Notes: generated by a model not told the origin, from the letters alone. 64,000 nt of DNA from UBA4582 sp013204195 (GCA_963925735.1 CAWUUH010000014.1:53774-117773); one strand, 5' to 3'. Shown: positions 8,230 through 17,528, counted from the first letter of the stretch. Program-made: numbers and translations.

Positions 8230-10803
8230 TTACCCAGCGCACACCAGCGCGTTACCTTCGCGGCGCATCAAAATTTTATCTCCTGATTTGTAGCGACCCG
8301 ATAACAACTCCTGAGCCAAGGGGTTCTCAATATAGCGTTGAATCGCCCGCTTCAGAGGCCGAGCACCGTAGATAGGGTCGTAGCCTACATCCACCAGGAA
8401 CTCCATGGCGTCCGCATCAAGCTCCAGGCAGATATCAGTTTCCTGAAGGCGCCGTTGCAGAATTTGCAGCTGAATTTTTGCAATACCGACAATTTGATCT
8501 TTTGACAATGGATGGAATACCACAACGTCATCCACTCGATTCAGAAACTCTGGCCTGAAGTGTTGAGTCACTATTCCCATCACCGCGGACTTCATCTCTT
8601 CATACTCCGCCGCACCTGAGAGTGTTTGAATCACATCCGAGCCGAGATTCGATGTCATCACTAGAACGGTGTTCTTGAAATCAACAGTTCTCCCGTGACC
8701 ATCCGTCAACCGACCATCATCAAGCACCTGCAGCAGGATATTAAAAACATCCGCATGCGCCTTTTCCACTTCATCCAGCAAGATCACAGAATAAGGTTTA
8801 CGCCTGACGAGTTCTGTCAGATAGCCACCCTCTTCGTAACCAACGTACCCGGGAGGCGCGCCAATGAGACGTGCAACGGAATGCTTTTCCATAAACTCGG
8901 ACATATCGATCCGCACCATGGCATCTTCGGTATCAAACAAAAAGCGCGCCAGTGATTTGCATAGCTCAGTTTTACCTACCCCGGTTGGGCCAAGAAACAA
9001 AAATGAACCGTTAGGCCTGTTCGGATCGGAAATTCCAGCTCGAGAACGTCGAACAGCATTAGCCACCGCGTTCACTGCCTCAGCCTGACCCACCACTTGC
9101 TTATGCAATTCCTCCTCCAACTGCAGCAGCTTGGCTTTTTCACTTTCAAGCATCTTCGCCACGGGGATACCCGTCCACTTCGACACAACCTCGGCAATCT
9201 CCTCGTCAGTGACCTTATTACGCAACAACTTCATATCTAAGGTTTCTACTTTCGACGCCGAGTCGAGCTCCTTTTCGAGCCCAGGAATTGTGCCATATTG
9301 TAGTTCAGACATCCGCGTCAAATCACCGGCTCGCCTAGCTGTTTCCATATCTAACCGAGCCTGCTCCAGAGCTTCTTTGATATGTTGTGCGCCATGCAAC
9401 GCCGCCTTCTCGGCGTTCCAGATTTCCTCGAGATCTGAATACTCCTTTCCCATCGTTTCGATGGATTTATTCAAGGTGGCCAGGCGTTGCAGCGAACCTT
9501 CGTCGGTCTCCTTCTTCAGGGCCTCGCGCTCGATTTTAAACTGAATCAAACGACGTTCCAGGCGATCCATATCTTCGGGCTTAGAGTCCATCTCCATGCG
9601 AATCAAGCTGGCAGCCTCATCAATCAGGTCAATGGCCTTATCGGGCAACTGGCGATCAGAGATATATCGATGAGAAAGCTTGGCCGCAGCGATAATCGCT
9701 GGGTCAGTAATGTCCACACCATGGTGAATTTCATAACGCTCTTTCAAACCACGCAGGATCGCGATCGTATCTTCAACGTTAGGCTCATCCACCTGAACTT
9801 TCTGAAAGCGACGCTCAAGGGCCGCATCGGACTCCATATACTTGCGATATTCATCCAGGGTCGTGGCTCCGACACAATGCAGTTCACCCCGAGCCAATGC
9901 TGGTTTCAGCATATTGCCAGCGTCCATTGAACCTTCGGCCTTACCAGCACCTACCATCGTATGAATTTCATCAATAAAGAGGATGACGCTACCTTCTTCC
10001 TTCGATAACTCGCTTAACACCGCTTTGAGTCGTTCCTCAAACTCTCCTCGAAATTTCGCGCCGGCGATCAAGGCTCCCATATCCAACGACAGGATACGTT
10101 TGTGGCGCAAGCCCTCAGGCACCTCACCATTGATAATTCGTTGCGCCAGACCTTCAATGATCGCGGTCTTACCCACACCAGGCTCACCGATCAATACAGG
10201 GTTGTTTTTTGTACGACGTTGTAGCACCTGAATGGTCCGCCTGATCTCGTCATCTCGCCCAATCACAGGGTCGAGCTTACCCTTCTCGGCAAGCTCAGTG
10301 AGATTAACCGTATACTTGTCGAGGGCCTGCCGAGTCTCTTCCGCATTTGGATCCTTGACCGAGTCGCCACCGCGCATCTGATCGATGACTCGCGCCAGCG
10401 CATCCTTTTTGACATTGTATTTCTCAAACAATTGAGCCAGGTCACCACGATCCTCAAGCGCCGCAAGAATCACTAACTCACTGGAAATGAACTGATCATT
10501 GCGCTGCTGAGAAAATTTGTCGGCCACATTCAGCAGACGGCTAAGCTCCTTGGATACTTGAACATCACCATAATTGTCTTTCTGCACCGCTAGGTTCTCA
10601 AGCAGCTTATTCAGCTCCTCACGAAATTTGGCAACATCCACGCCCATCTGCGAAAATAATGGCCTGGTAGACCCTCCTCGTTGATCGAATAACGCTATGA
10701 TCAGATGGATCGGAGTGATCTGATTGTGGTCCTTGCCCACAGCCAAAGACTGAGCATCGGACATGGCTTCTTGTAATTTGCTGGTAAATCGATCGATTCG
10801 CAT
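8230..10803 (-). CDS. clpB: ATP-dependent disaggregase ClpB
   Basis: An 857-residue hexameric AAA+ chaperone that, with DnaK, pulls proteins out of aggregates. Visible in order: a Clp N domain (about 1-145); AAA-1 with Walker A GEPGVGKTAI near residue 206 and Walker B ILFIDEIHT; the coiled-coil middle domain (about 400-530), which distinguishes ClpB from ClpA and ClpC; AAA-2 with GPTGVGKTEL near residue 605 and Walker B VILLDEVEKA; and the C-terminal small domain with GARPLKRAIQRY. The length equals E. coli ClpB (857 aa). A probable heat-shock promoter lies 50 nt upstream. Confidence 0.98.
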   Translation of the reverse strand: MRIDRFTSKLQEAMSDAQSLAVGKDHNQITPIHLIIALFDQRGGSTRPLFSQMGVDVAKFREELNKLLENLAVQKDNYGDVQVSKELSRLLNVADKFSQQRNDQFISSELVILAALEDRGDLAQLFEKYNVKKDALARVIDQMRGGDSVKDPNAEETRQALDKYTVNLTELAEKGKLDPVIGRDDEIRRTIQVLQRRTKNNPVLIGEPGVGKTAIIEGLAQRIINGEVPEGLRHKRILSLDMGALIAGAKFRGEFEERLKAVLSELSKEEGSVILFIDEIHTMVGAGKAEGSMDAGNMLKPALARGELHCVGATTLDEYRKYMESDAALERRFQKVQVDEPNVEDTIAILRGLKERYEIHHGVDITDPAIIAAAKLSHRYISDRQLPDKAIDLIDEAASLIRMEMDSKPEDMDRLERRLIQFKIEREALKKETDEGSLQRLATLNKSIETMGKEYSDLEEIWNAEKAALHGAQHIKEALEQARLDMETARRAGDLTRMSELQYGTIPGLEKELDSASKVETLDMKLLRNKVTDEEIAEVVSKWTGIPVAKMLESEKAKLLQLEEELHKQVVGQAEAVNAVANAVRRSRAGISDPNRPNGSFLFLGPTGVGKTELCKSLARFLFDTEDAMVRIDMSEFMEKHSVARLIGAPPGYVGYEEGGYLTELVRRKPYSVILLDEVEKAHADVFNILLQVLDDGRLTDGHGRTVDFKNTVLVMTSNLGSDVIQTLSGAAEYEEMKSAVMGIVTQHFRPEFLNRVDDVVVFHPLSKDQIVGIAKIQLQILQRRLQETDICLELDADAMEFLVDVGYDPIYGARPLKRAIQRYIENPLAQELLSGRYKSGDKILMRREGNALVCAG

Positions 10804-10852
10804 GAGTTATACGTCCTGTATTTGACTTGCCGAATGTAGGTTACCGCTTAGT

Positions 10853-10878
10853 TTGGGGACAGGCACTCGTTATTCAAG
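10853..10878 (-). promoter_or_regulatory. Putative sigma-32 (RpoH) promoter of clpB
   Basis: On the minus strand, CTTGAA (10878-10873) is followed after 14 nt by CCCCAA (10858-10853), close to the RpoH consensus CTTGAAA / CCCCATNT. It is about 50 nt upstream of the clpB ATG, as expected for a heat-shock gene. Confidence 0.6.
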
Positions 10879-10988
10879 AGAAAAATATTCGCCATTTGGC
10901 AGCCGTTCAGTGTCCTCAAACGAACTTGCCAGTTGCTTTCAAGGGAACCCTGTGTCAATTTTGGCGACTTTTGCACTAGGGAGTTACT

Positions 10989-11399
10989 GTGCCCGATAAA
11001 ATGCCTGAACAGAGCGGTCCTGTTGCCTTTGATAAAGCCGCGAATACCGGTTTCAAGCACTTCAAGAACGCTACCCGCTTTTCAATCAACGGGCTGACCA
11101 TGGCTTACCGCAATGAAGCAGCCTTTCGCCAGGAACTTGGCCTGTTTGTTATCAGCATTCCTTTGGCAATCTGGCTCGGCAGTAGCCCTTTGCAATGGGC
11201 AGCATTAATCGGCGTAGGCATGATCGTCTTAATTGTTGAACTACTCAACTCAGGCATCGAGGCCTGCATCGATCGAATCGGTACCGAGCACCACCCGCTG
11301 TCTGGGCTTGCTAAGGACTTTGGCTCTGCCGCGGTGATGTTGGCACTGGCGCTCGCTTGTCTCGTCTGGGCTGCCTGTTTAGCTGAGCGAATGTGGTAA
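10989..11399 (+). CDS. dgkA: Diacylglycerol kinase
   Basis: A 136-residue inner-membrane enzyme that phosphorylates diacylglycerol for phospholipid recycling. Three hydrophobic segments are visible after about 35 polar residues, and the family motif VELLNSGIEACIDRIG is at about residues 80-95. The start is a GTG preceded by AGGGAG at a good distance; an ATG four codons later is the alternative. The N terminus is about 15 residues longer than in E. coli DgkA (122 aa). The gene is divergent from clpB and followed by greB after 43 nt. Confidence 0.93.
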   Translation: MPDKMPEQSGPVAFDKAANTGFKHFKNATRFSINGLTMAYRNEAAFRQELGLFVISIPLAIWLGSSPLQWAALIGVGMIVLIVELLNSGIEACIDRIGTEHHPLSGLAKDFGSAAVMLALALACLVWAACLAERMW

Positions 11400-11442
11400 A
11401 CACGTCGATGCCATTACCACCCACCACCATGACGGCTAGACA

Positions 11443-11943
11443 ATGACCGAAAAAGTCTACATCACACCAGAAGGTGCAAGGATCCTGAGAGATGAACTCA
11501 CGAACATCTGGCGAGTTACGCGGCCGGCCGTGACCAAAATCGTCTCTGCCGCGGCGGCACTTGGCGATCGCTCCGAGAATGCGGATTATATTTACGGTAA
11601 AAAGCATCTACGAGAGATCGATAAGCGTATTCGTTATTTGACCAAACGCCTGGACAATCTGGAAATAGTCGATCGAAAACCAACAGAGCTAGACAAGGTA
11701 TTTTTTGGCGCCTGGATTCATCTGGAAGACGCAGTCGGCGCTATCAGTCTGGTCCGCATTGTAGGGGCCGATGAGTTTGACTTGAAAAAAGGCTGGGTCA
11801 GTCTGAAATCGCCACTGGCGGTAGCCTTGCTGGGCAAACGCGAGGGCGATGATATTGTTGTCAAACTGCCCAGTGGCAAACAGGAACTGTATATTCAGAC
11901 GGTCAGCTACGAACCACCAGACACGACCTACACGCAGGAATAG
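11443..11943 (+). CDS. greB: Transcription elongation factor GreB
   Basis: A 166-residue factor that enters the RNA polymerase secondary channel and stimulates cleavage of backtracked RNA. The N-terminal coiled coil (about 1-77) contains LGDRSENADY at its tip, with the acidic residues that reach the active site, and YGKKHLREIDKRIRYL, which marks GreB rather than GreA. The C-terminal FKBP-like domain contains VFFGAWIHLED. hisC follows after 3 nt, so the two genes share a transcript. Confidence 0.96.
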   Translation: MTEKVYITPEGARILRDELTNIWRVTRPAVTKIVSAAAALGDRSENADYIYGKKHLREIDKRIRYLTKRLDNLEIVDRKPTELDKVFFGAWIHLEDAVGAISLVRIVGADEFDLKKGWVSLKSPLAVALLGKREGDDIVVKLPSGKQELYIQTVSYEPPDTTYTQE

Positions 11944-11946
11944 AAC

Positions 11947-13032
11947 ATGAGCTTTGAACGGGACAATATCCAGCGTATGCAAGGCTATGCCTCTGGTGAA
12001 CAACCGGAAGACGCTCGCACAATCAAACTCAATACCAACGAGAACCCTTATCCGCCTGCACCGGCTGTCAACCGCGTTATACAGGACTTTGATCCCGTCG
12101 CGCTGCGGCGCTATCCGCCGCCCACCGCCGACACTTTTCGAGATGTGGCAGCGGCTTTACACGGGGTTAGCAGAAGCAATATCATCGCAACTCGAGGTGG
12201 CGATGAGTTATTGCGGCTCATTATCACGACTTTCGTCGACCCTGGACGACTGATTGCTATGACAGCACCTACTTATTCTTTATACCCTGTATTAGCGCAA
12301 ATTCAGGACTGTCCCATCTTACAGATTCCGCTGCAGACTGACTGGTCACTGCCTTCTAACTTTTGCCAGCAGGCCAACGAAGCTGGCGCAGCCTTAACGC
12401 TGATTGTGAATCCCCACGCCCCGACCGGCCATCTGCTGGATGCGGCAACCATTGCGTCAATGGCAGCTCAGCTTGATTCAGTGTTATTGATTGACGAGGC
12501 CTATATCGATTTCGTTGACCCATCACTGCAGCACGATTGTCTCGATCTAGTGCATCAATTCGACAATTTGCTGTTCCTGCGGACGTTGAGTAAGGGTTAC
12601 TCTTTGGCGGGCCTAAGATTTGGTTATGGTATTGGTACGGCCAGCTTAATCACACCCATGTTGGAAAAGACTCGCGACAGCTACAATCTTGACCTCCTCA
12701 GCCAGAAAATTGCGACGGCGGCCTTGCTAGACCAAGATCATGCACGCCAGAGCTGGCAACAAGTACGCTTGGAAAGGCAGCGCCTCAGCGAGGCTTTACT
12801 GGCTATGGATCTGACTTCGGCGCCTAGCCAGGCAAATTTTTTGCTAGTAAATGTTCCTGTAACTATCGGCATATCTGCCGCCTCACTCTACTTAGGACTT
12901 AAGCAAAAGCACATTCTGGTGCGCTATTTCGACCAACCAAGACTGGACGACAAGCTTCGCATTACTATTGGTACGCGTGCTGAAAATGATCAACTACTCG
13001 AGGCTCTGACGCAATTATTGGCCACTGCTTAG
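11947..13032 (+). CDS. hisC: Histidinol-phosphate aminotransferase
   Basis: A 361-residue class II PLP aminotransferase. Typical features are LNTNENPYPPAP near residue 28, IDEAYIDF near residue 185, the Schiff-base lysine in TLSKGYSLAGLRFGYG near residue 217, and the C-terminal IRITIGTRAEND-type segment (KLRITIGTRAEND). Family role: conversion of imidazole-acetol phosphate to histidinol phosphate in histidine synthesis. It stands apart from other his genes, directly after greB, so it may be a second copy or a broad-specificity aromatic aminotransferase; this cannot be settled from the window. Confidence 0.9.
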   Translation: MSFERDNIQRMQGYASGEQPEDARTIKLNTNENPYPPAPAVNRVIQDFDPVALRRYPPPTADTFRDVAAALHGVSRSNIIATRGGDELLRLIITTFVDPGRLIAMTAPTYSLYPVLAQIQDCPILQIPLQTDWSLPSNFCQQANEAGAALTLIVNPHAPTGHLLDAATIASMAAQLDSVLLIDEAYIDFVDPSLQHDCLDLVHQFDNLLFLRTLSKGYSLAGLRFGYGIGTASLITPMLEKTRDSYNLDLLSQKIATAALLDQDHARQSWQQVRLERQRLSEALLAMDLTSAPSQANFLLVNVPVTIGISAASLYLGLKQKHILVRYFDQPRLDDKLRITIGTRAENDQLLEALTQLLATA

Positions 13033-13102
13033 ACCAAAATTGGTTTAAGGCCGACGGCCACGACTGATAGAACTTCTTAACGCCATTACGGATGCCCTCA
13101 AT

Positions 13103-13582
13103 ATGGTCGACGCCAACATCGACAGCGCCTCGCTCACCGGTCGTATCGTCCTGACACCGAATTTTTCCTGGACCTGGCGGGCTAATCTCACGCTACTCTA
13201 TAGCCTGATGGCCATCTCTGTGACGATCGGCATCGGGTTTTTATTCGCCGGAGCCTGGTTAATCCTACCTTTTTCAATACTTGAGATAGCCTTTCTCTGG
13301 CTATGCATTCATTACTGCGTTTATCGCTGCTATCGCCAGGAAATTATCATCATTTCGACTCATGAAGTGGTGATCGAAAAAGGGATTTTTCATCGTCAGG
13401 AGGTCCGAAATTTCAACCGCAGCTGGTCTCAATTTTTGGTGAAGGGCCCTCGCCGTCGCGGCGACACAAGCACTATATGTATCCGCTCTCATGGGCAGGA
13501 ACTGGAAATTGGCAGCTTCCTCAATCAAGAAGACAAAACCCGCCTGATAAATCGATTACACCAAGTTGTCTATGGACACTGA
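13103..13582 (+). CDS. DUF2244 domain membrane protein
   Basis: A 159-residue protein of the DUF2244 family. It has a short polar N terminus, two closely spaced membrane segments (about residues 29-50 and 52-75, with a short turn), then a soluble C-terminal part beginning YRQEIIIISTHEVVIEKG that resembles a PH-like fold. The function of the family is unknown; in other proteobacteria it is often found near cytochrome oxidase genes, which is not the case here. The 70 nt gap from hisC contains a palindrome (ACCAAAATTGGT) but no clear terminator. Confidence 0.8.
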   Translation: MVDANIDSASLTGRIVLTPNFSWTWRANLTLLYSLMAISVTIGIGFLFAGAWLILPFSILEIAFLWLCIHYCVYRCYRQEIIIISTHEVVIEKGIFHRQEVRNFNRSWSQFLVKGPRRRGDTSTICIRSHGQELEIGSFLNQEDKTRLINRLHQVVYGH

Positions 13583-13710
13583 CATTAATATAATATCAAT
13601 GACTTAGACTCAGCCTAGCTGGAAATCAAGCGTCTGTTGAGTCAGGCCATGGCACTATAAACCAATATCATTTAGGGTCCACAACAGCCCCCCCTAAAAG
13701 GATCGGCAAC

Positions 13711-15819
13711 TTGGCCCAGGTTTTCTTAAGTTATGCACACGAGGATCTACCACGCGTTAGATCCTTGGTGACCTCACTTGAAGCTGAAGGATATTCGGTT
13801 TGGTGGGATCGAGCACTACAACCCGGGGAAAGCTTCGAGACCACCATTGACCGAGAAATTCAGGCAGCCCAATGTGTTGTTGTGGTCTGGAGCTATAGCT
13901 CAGTCAACTCTCAATGGGTCAAAAATGAAGCTCTTGAAGGCTTAGATCGCGAGGTACTGATCCCCATTAGTCTCGATGACATTCGCTTGCCTGTCGCGTT
14001 TAAACAGCAGCAATGCGCGAACTTCAAGAACTGGCCCCAAGCTGTGGACCCAAATGAATACCGTCAATTCCTGTCAGTACTCGATCGCGTTCTCGGTGCG
14101 GACAGCGCAGCAGAACGTCGCGAACTTAAGGGTATTAGCCACATGCGACCCAGCGGCCGGCAACGTTATCGCCGTCGACGTAACGATCTTTTCCCCATCA
14201 CCGTCATAACAGCGTTGACCATTCTGCTCGCCACTATTTGGTTCCTAACGCAAAATCGAGTCGAGCTAGCCAAGGCGACACCACGCCTTACCATTGTCCC
14301 CTTCGCTTCCAGCAACACGCCCGATGAGCAATTTTATGCGGACAGCATGACCAGGGAAATTATCCAACGTTTCAGTCAGTTCGATGACCTTGAACTGATT
14401 CAGGTCGGCGGTCTCTGGAACCTAGATCTCACTTCCTTGCCCCAGAGTATCATGCAAACGGAGTCTGACTACGCACTCAGCGGCGATGTTGTTCTAAGTG
14501 GGGGGAACGTTAATCTTTCGGTGCAACTAAAGGATCTTGCGTCAAATTCGCTCATCTGGAAAACGGTCTACAGCGACGCCAGCGATAATATTTTTGAGCT
14601 CCAGAAAAAACTTGTTTTTGGTGTATTAGGCCAACTGAATCTTGCCTCCGGCGATCATGTAGAAATGGCTAATCTTGTATCTGTAAGCCCCGACAAAACT
14701 GCTTACAGGGAATACCTACGAGGCATCGATCTGTTGCGCCGTGGTGAACAGCATCATATTTTATCTGCGATCAAGCGATTCGAAACAGCGACAATGATTG
14801 ATCCGAATTTTTCTGTCGCCTACGCTGCCATGTGCAGAGCCTATTTGGAACGTTATAGACTCAGCAATGCAACCAACGAATTCGACATGGCGCAAAAGAA
14901 CTGTCAACAAGCCCTTGTACTCAATGAACGTCAGAGCGATGTCCAGCTAGCACAGGCTGAACTTTACAGAACCAGTGGCGAAGCGGATCTGGCGCGCTAT
15001 CATTATACTAAGCTGCTGGAACTCGATCCTCGTAGCGCCGACGCAAATATGGGACTCGCCGACATTTTTGCTCAAGAAGGCAACTACCAGTCTGCTGAGG
15101 CCCTATATTTGAAGGCAACACACTTACGGCCAAGTTATTGGAAAGCGCAGAATCAACTTGGCAGTTTCTATTTTCGACAAGGCCTCTACTTCCAAGCCAT
15201 GGAAAGTTACCTGCGAGTCACCCAACTAACAACGGCTAACGCCACCGCGCTGAACAACCTCGGAGCCGCACAGTTCTATGCCGGGCATTTCGACCAAGCC
15301 TATCAATCTTGGCTCAAGGCCAGTCAGTTTTCGACGAACTCGGCGGCCTACTCGAACATGGGCACCGCCCTGTATTACGCCAAACGTTTTGATGAAGCAT
15401 TGCTACAGTTCGAAATCGCCGTGAAAATGGATGCTAATGATCACCGACTCTGGGGCAATATAGGCGACATCCTGCGCTTTACCGCTCAAGACAAACAACA
15501 CGCACAAGACGCTTACCAGCAGGCGATCCGACTCGCCGAGAAAAACCTAACAGTCAATCCCACCAATGCCACCACCCATTCACGGCTCGCGGTTTATTTG
15601 GCGGCTATCGGTGACCAAGCGGGTGCTGAGCGTCAGATCGGAACATTTCAAAACAATACTGGCGCCGATTTCAATGTATTGTATGATCTTGCTGTAGCGA
15701 CCTCGCTACTGGGGAATTTGGCGTCCTCGAGCTACTATATTGATATGGCTCGAGAAGCGGGTTATCCTCAGGTACTGCTTGACTCAGACCCACAATTCCT
15801 AGACAAGGACGTCTTATGA
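13711..15819 (+). CDS. TIR domain-transmembrane-TPR protein
   Basis: A 702-residue protein with three parts. Residues 1-130 are a bacterial TIR domain (TIR_2 type): VFLSYAHED at the start, GYSVWWDRALQPG near 27-39, and SSVNSQWVKNEAL near 63-75, where Glu73 is at the position of the catalytic glutamate of TIR NADases. A basic stretch (near 150-157) and one membrane segment (about 160-180) follow. The rest should be periplasmic: a TolB/FlgO-like domain (RLTIVPFAS, about 190-310) and at least seven TPR-like repeats (about 325-640). The start is TTG with AAGGAT upstream. The stop overlaps the next ATG (ATGA). The architecture mirrors CadC-like receptors with TIR replacing the DNA-binding domain. 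Catalysis and ligand are unknown. Confidence 0.85.
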   Translation: MAQVFLSYAHEDLPRVRSLVTSLEAEGYSVWWDRALQPGESFETTIDREIQAAQCVVVVWSYSSVNSQWVKNEALEGLDREVLIPISLDDIRLPVAFKQQQCANFKNWPQAVDPNEYRQFLSVLDRVLGADSAAERRELKGISHMRPSGRQRYRRRRNDLFPITVITALTILLATIWFLTQNRVELAKATPRLTIVPFASSNTPDEQFYADSMTREIIQRFSQFDDLELIQVGGLWNLDLTSLPQSIMQTESDYALSGDVVLSGGNVNLSVQLKDLASNSLIWKTVYSDASDNIFELQKKLVFGVLGQLNLASGDHVEMANLVSVSPDKTAYREYLRGIDLLRRGEQHHILSAIKRFETATMIDPNFSVAYAAMCRAYLERYRLSNATNEFDMAQKNCQQALVLNERQSDVQLAQAELYRTSGEADLARYHYTKLLELDPRSADANMGLADIFAQEGNYQSAEALYLKATHLRPSYWKAQNQLGSFYFRQGLYFQAMESYLRVTQLTTANATALNNLGAAQFYAGHFDQAYQSWLKASQFSTNSAAYSNMGTALYYAKRFDEALLQFEIAVKMDANDHRLWGNIGDILRFTAQDKQHAQDAYQQAIRLAEKNLTVNPTNATTHSRLAVYLAAIGDQAGAERQIGTFQNNTGADFNVLYDLAVATSLLGNLASSSYYIDMAREAGYPQVLLDSDPQFLDKDVL

Positions 15820-16199
15820 ATAAGAAAATGATTAGTCTATTTTTATCCGCACTGTTTTTCACTAGCGGTAGTTTCGCTGCGTCTAACTTACAAGTAATGT
15901 TCAACGGTTGCGAACCGACAGAAGTCATTAGCCATGATCGTAGCTGCGGCGGCAGCGATAATGATCCGAAAAACACCGCCTGTCGCGACAACACCGGTCC
16001 CGTCCGCTGGTCACCGCTGAACTCAATCGCAAGCATTACCACTAAGGCAGGCTCTCCTGGCGCACTTAAGAATTGCCAGGCCAGACCCAACCAAGGTTAC
16101 TACCAGTGCATTATCACCGGCAATTCAGGCGATCACGTTGCCTACAATGTCACGTCTACCGAAGGTTGCGTGCTGGACCCCATTATTATCATTAACTAA
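15816..16199 (+). CDS. Small secreted six-cysteine protein
   Basis: A 127-residue protein with a clear Sec signal peptide (MNKKMISLFLSALFFTSGSFA, cleavage near residue 21). The mature part of about 106 residues has six cysteines, enough for three disulfides in the periplasm. No family was recognised. It overlaps the stop of the TIR-TPR gene by 4 nt, so it is translationally coupled to it. An inference is that it interacts with the periplasmic TPR part of that protein, as ligand, regulator or subunit. Confidence 0.72.
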   Translation: MNKKMISLFLSALFFTSGSFAASNLQVMFNGCEPTEVISHDRSCGGSDNDPKNTACRDNTGPVRWSPLNSIASITTKAGSPGALKNCQARPNQGYYQCIITGNSGDHVAYNVTSTEGCVLDPIIIIN

Positions 16200-16216
16200 T
16201 TGACGGAAGTCACAGA

Positions 16217-16241
16217 GCACCCTGTCCACTCTACAGGGTGC
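16217..16241 (+). terminator. Hairpin after the TIR operon
   Basis: A perfect 9-bp stem (GCACCCTGT / ACAGGGTGC) with a 7-nt loop, 17 nt after the stop of the secreted protein gene. No U-tract follows, so it may be a processing barrier or a weak terminator. Confidence 0.45.
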
Positions 16242-16275
16242 CCTTCGATTGGCGATGTGCCCTTCGATTGGCGAT
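16241..16275. repeat. 19-nt tandem duplication
   Basis: CCCTTCGATTGGCGAT occurs twice at a 19-nt period, followed by a partial third copy of its end (TGGCGATGT). It begins at the foot of the hairpin after the TIR operon. Confidence 0.8.
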
Positions 16276-16366
16276 TGGCGATGTCCCATTCACAACCAAT
16301 GCTACGACGATGGTCGCCGCGGGACCAGACCCTGACGTCAGCGACGAGTCGCCGACTGAGATATTT

Positions 16367-16743
16367 TTATATAGCGCTAATCTGATCGTTAAACAGATCA
16401 AGCCTCATTTGTGATTTTTTGATTGGCTTATCGTTCGCACCGAACAGCACAACACTAAAACGTCCCTTTAGGCCCACAAAACTACTTCGCAGACTTAGCA
16501 GCAAATCGCTGTGAGCACCATCATGAGCATAGTCCACGTCTTGCCAAACCTGAGAGATCAACGATAAATCCGTGTTGAGCTTAAAGCTGGCGTTCAGCGC
16601 AATTCGAGAAGCATTACTTTGCTAATCATTATCACCCGGGTTCGTCTGATATTCACTTGACCGTATAGACTTACTGGCACACCCAGGTCAGCAGCGCCTT
16701 GCGTGCTGAACCCGGCGATCAGCAATACAGGTATCCCATACAA
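16367..16743 (-). pseudogene. Degraded small outer-membrane-type protein gene
   Basis: Reading the minus strand from a TTG at 16743 gives a signal-peptide-like start (about 20 residues, ending STQGAA) followed by DLGVPVSLYGQVN. The frame then has to shift by one to continue with EYQTNPGDND, a TAG stop, and SNASRIALNASFKLNTDL...SLRSSFVGLKGRFSVVLFG to a stop at 16367. The alternating hydrophobic pattern of the pieces looks like beta-strands of an envelope protein. With no good start codon, one frameshift and one in-frame stop, it is most likely a decayed gene of about 125 codons. The family is not identified. Confidence 0.42.
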
Positions 16744-16854
16744 GCATTAAGTGCGTAATTTCACTGGGTTCCCTGCAATTATTTTATTGCTTGTGTATTT
16801 AATGAAGCTGCATTTTGTGCGAAATCTATTTGAAATATATTCGCTCATGCCCGG

Positions 16855-17523
16855 TTACTTTGCAGCCCTCTGTGTCTTGTGCCTAACAACTTCTCCTTCC
16901 TCCATGAAGATAACCTCCTCGGCTATATTCGTCGCCAAGTCAGCAATCCGTTCGAAGTTACTGGATATTGTCAGCAACGACAGACTTGGCGCGATCAACC
17001 GTGTATCAGACTCCATGACGCCGCGGAGTTTGACAAACATGGCGGCGTGAATGGCATCCACTTCATCGTCCAACTTACACACTGATTTCGCTAAGGCGAC
17101 TTCATGATTCACCAACGCATCCAGACAGGATTTAACCATCGTCTTGACTAGCGCTCCCATGGCCCCGAACTCAAGGTTTTCTTCGATGCGTGGATGCTGA
17201 GCAAGAAACTCGATCCGCTCAAGCACGTTAATCGCTTGATCACCCATTCGCTCAAGGTCGTTATTGACCTTCAGCACGACAATGATAAAACGTAGATCTA
17301 CCGCCACCGGCTGATGCAAGGCCAACACCTTGAGGCACTCCTCCTCAATGGTCACCTCCATTTCATTTATCTCTACCTCCGCCTCGCGCATCAGTGCTGT
17401 AATCGACAGATCTCTGTTCGCCTGCAAGAAGATGGCGTGATTAATATTTTCTTCGACTCTGGCGCCAAGTAGCAGAATCGATTTTCTCAAGTTATCTAGG
17501 TCACGCTGTAGATGCATAGTCAT
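16855..17523 (-). CDS. phoU: Phosphate signalling protein PhoU
   Basis: A 222-residue all-helical protein made of two three-helix PhoU repeats. The metal-binding signatures ERMGDQAINVLER (near residue 90) and SSNFERIADLATNIAEEVIF (near residue 190) are present. It links the PstSCAB transporter to the PhoR kinase and represses the Pho response when phosphate is plentiful. It is the last gene of the pst operon, 5 nt after pstB. Confidence 0.96.
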   Translation of the reverse strand: MTMHLQRDLDNLRKSILLLGARVEENINHAIFLQANRDLSITALMREAEVEINEMEVTIEEECLKVLALHQPVAVDLRFIIVVLKVNNDLERMGDQAINVLERIEFLAQHPRIEENLEFGAMGALVKTMVKSCLDALVNHEVALAKSVCKLDDEVDAIHAAMFVKLRGVMESDTRLIAPSLSLLTISSNFERIADLATNIAEEVIFMEEGEVVRHKTQRAAK

Positions 17524-17528
17524 AATAG

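Noticed and set aside
16241..16275. CRISPR-like repeat
   Set aside because: Only two adjacent copies with no spacers.
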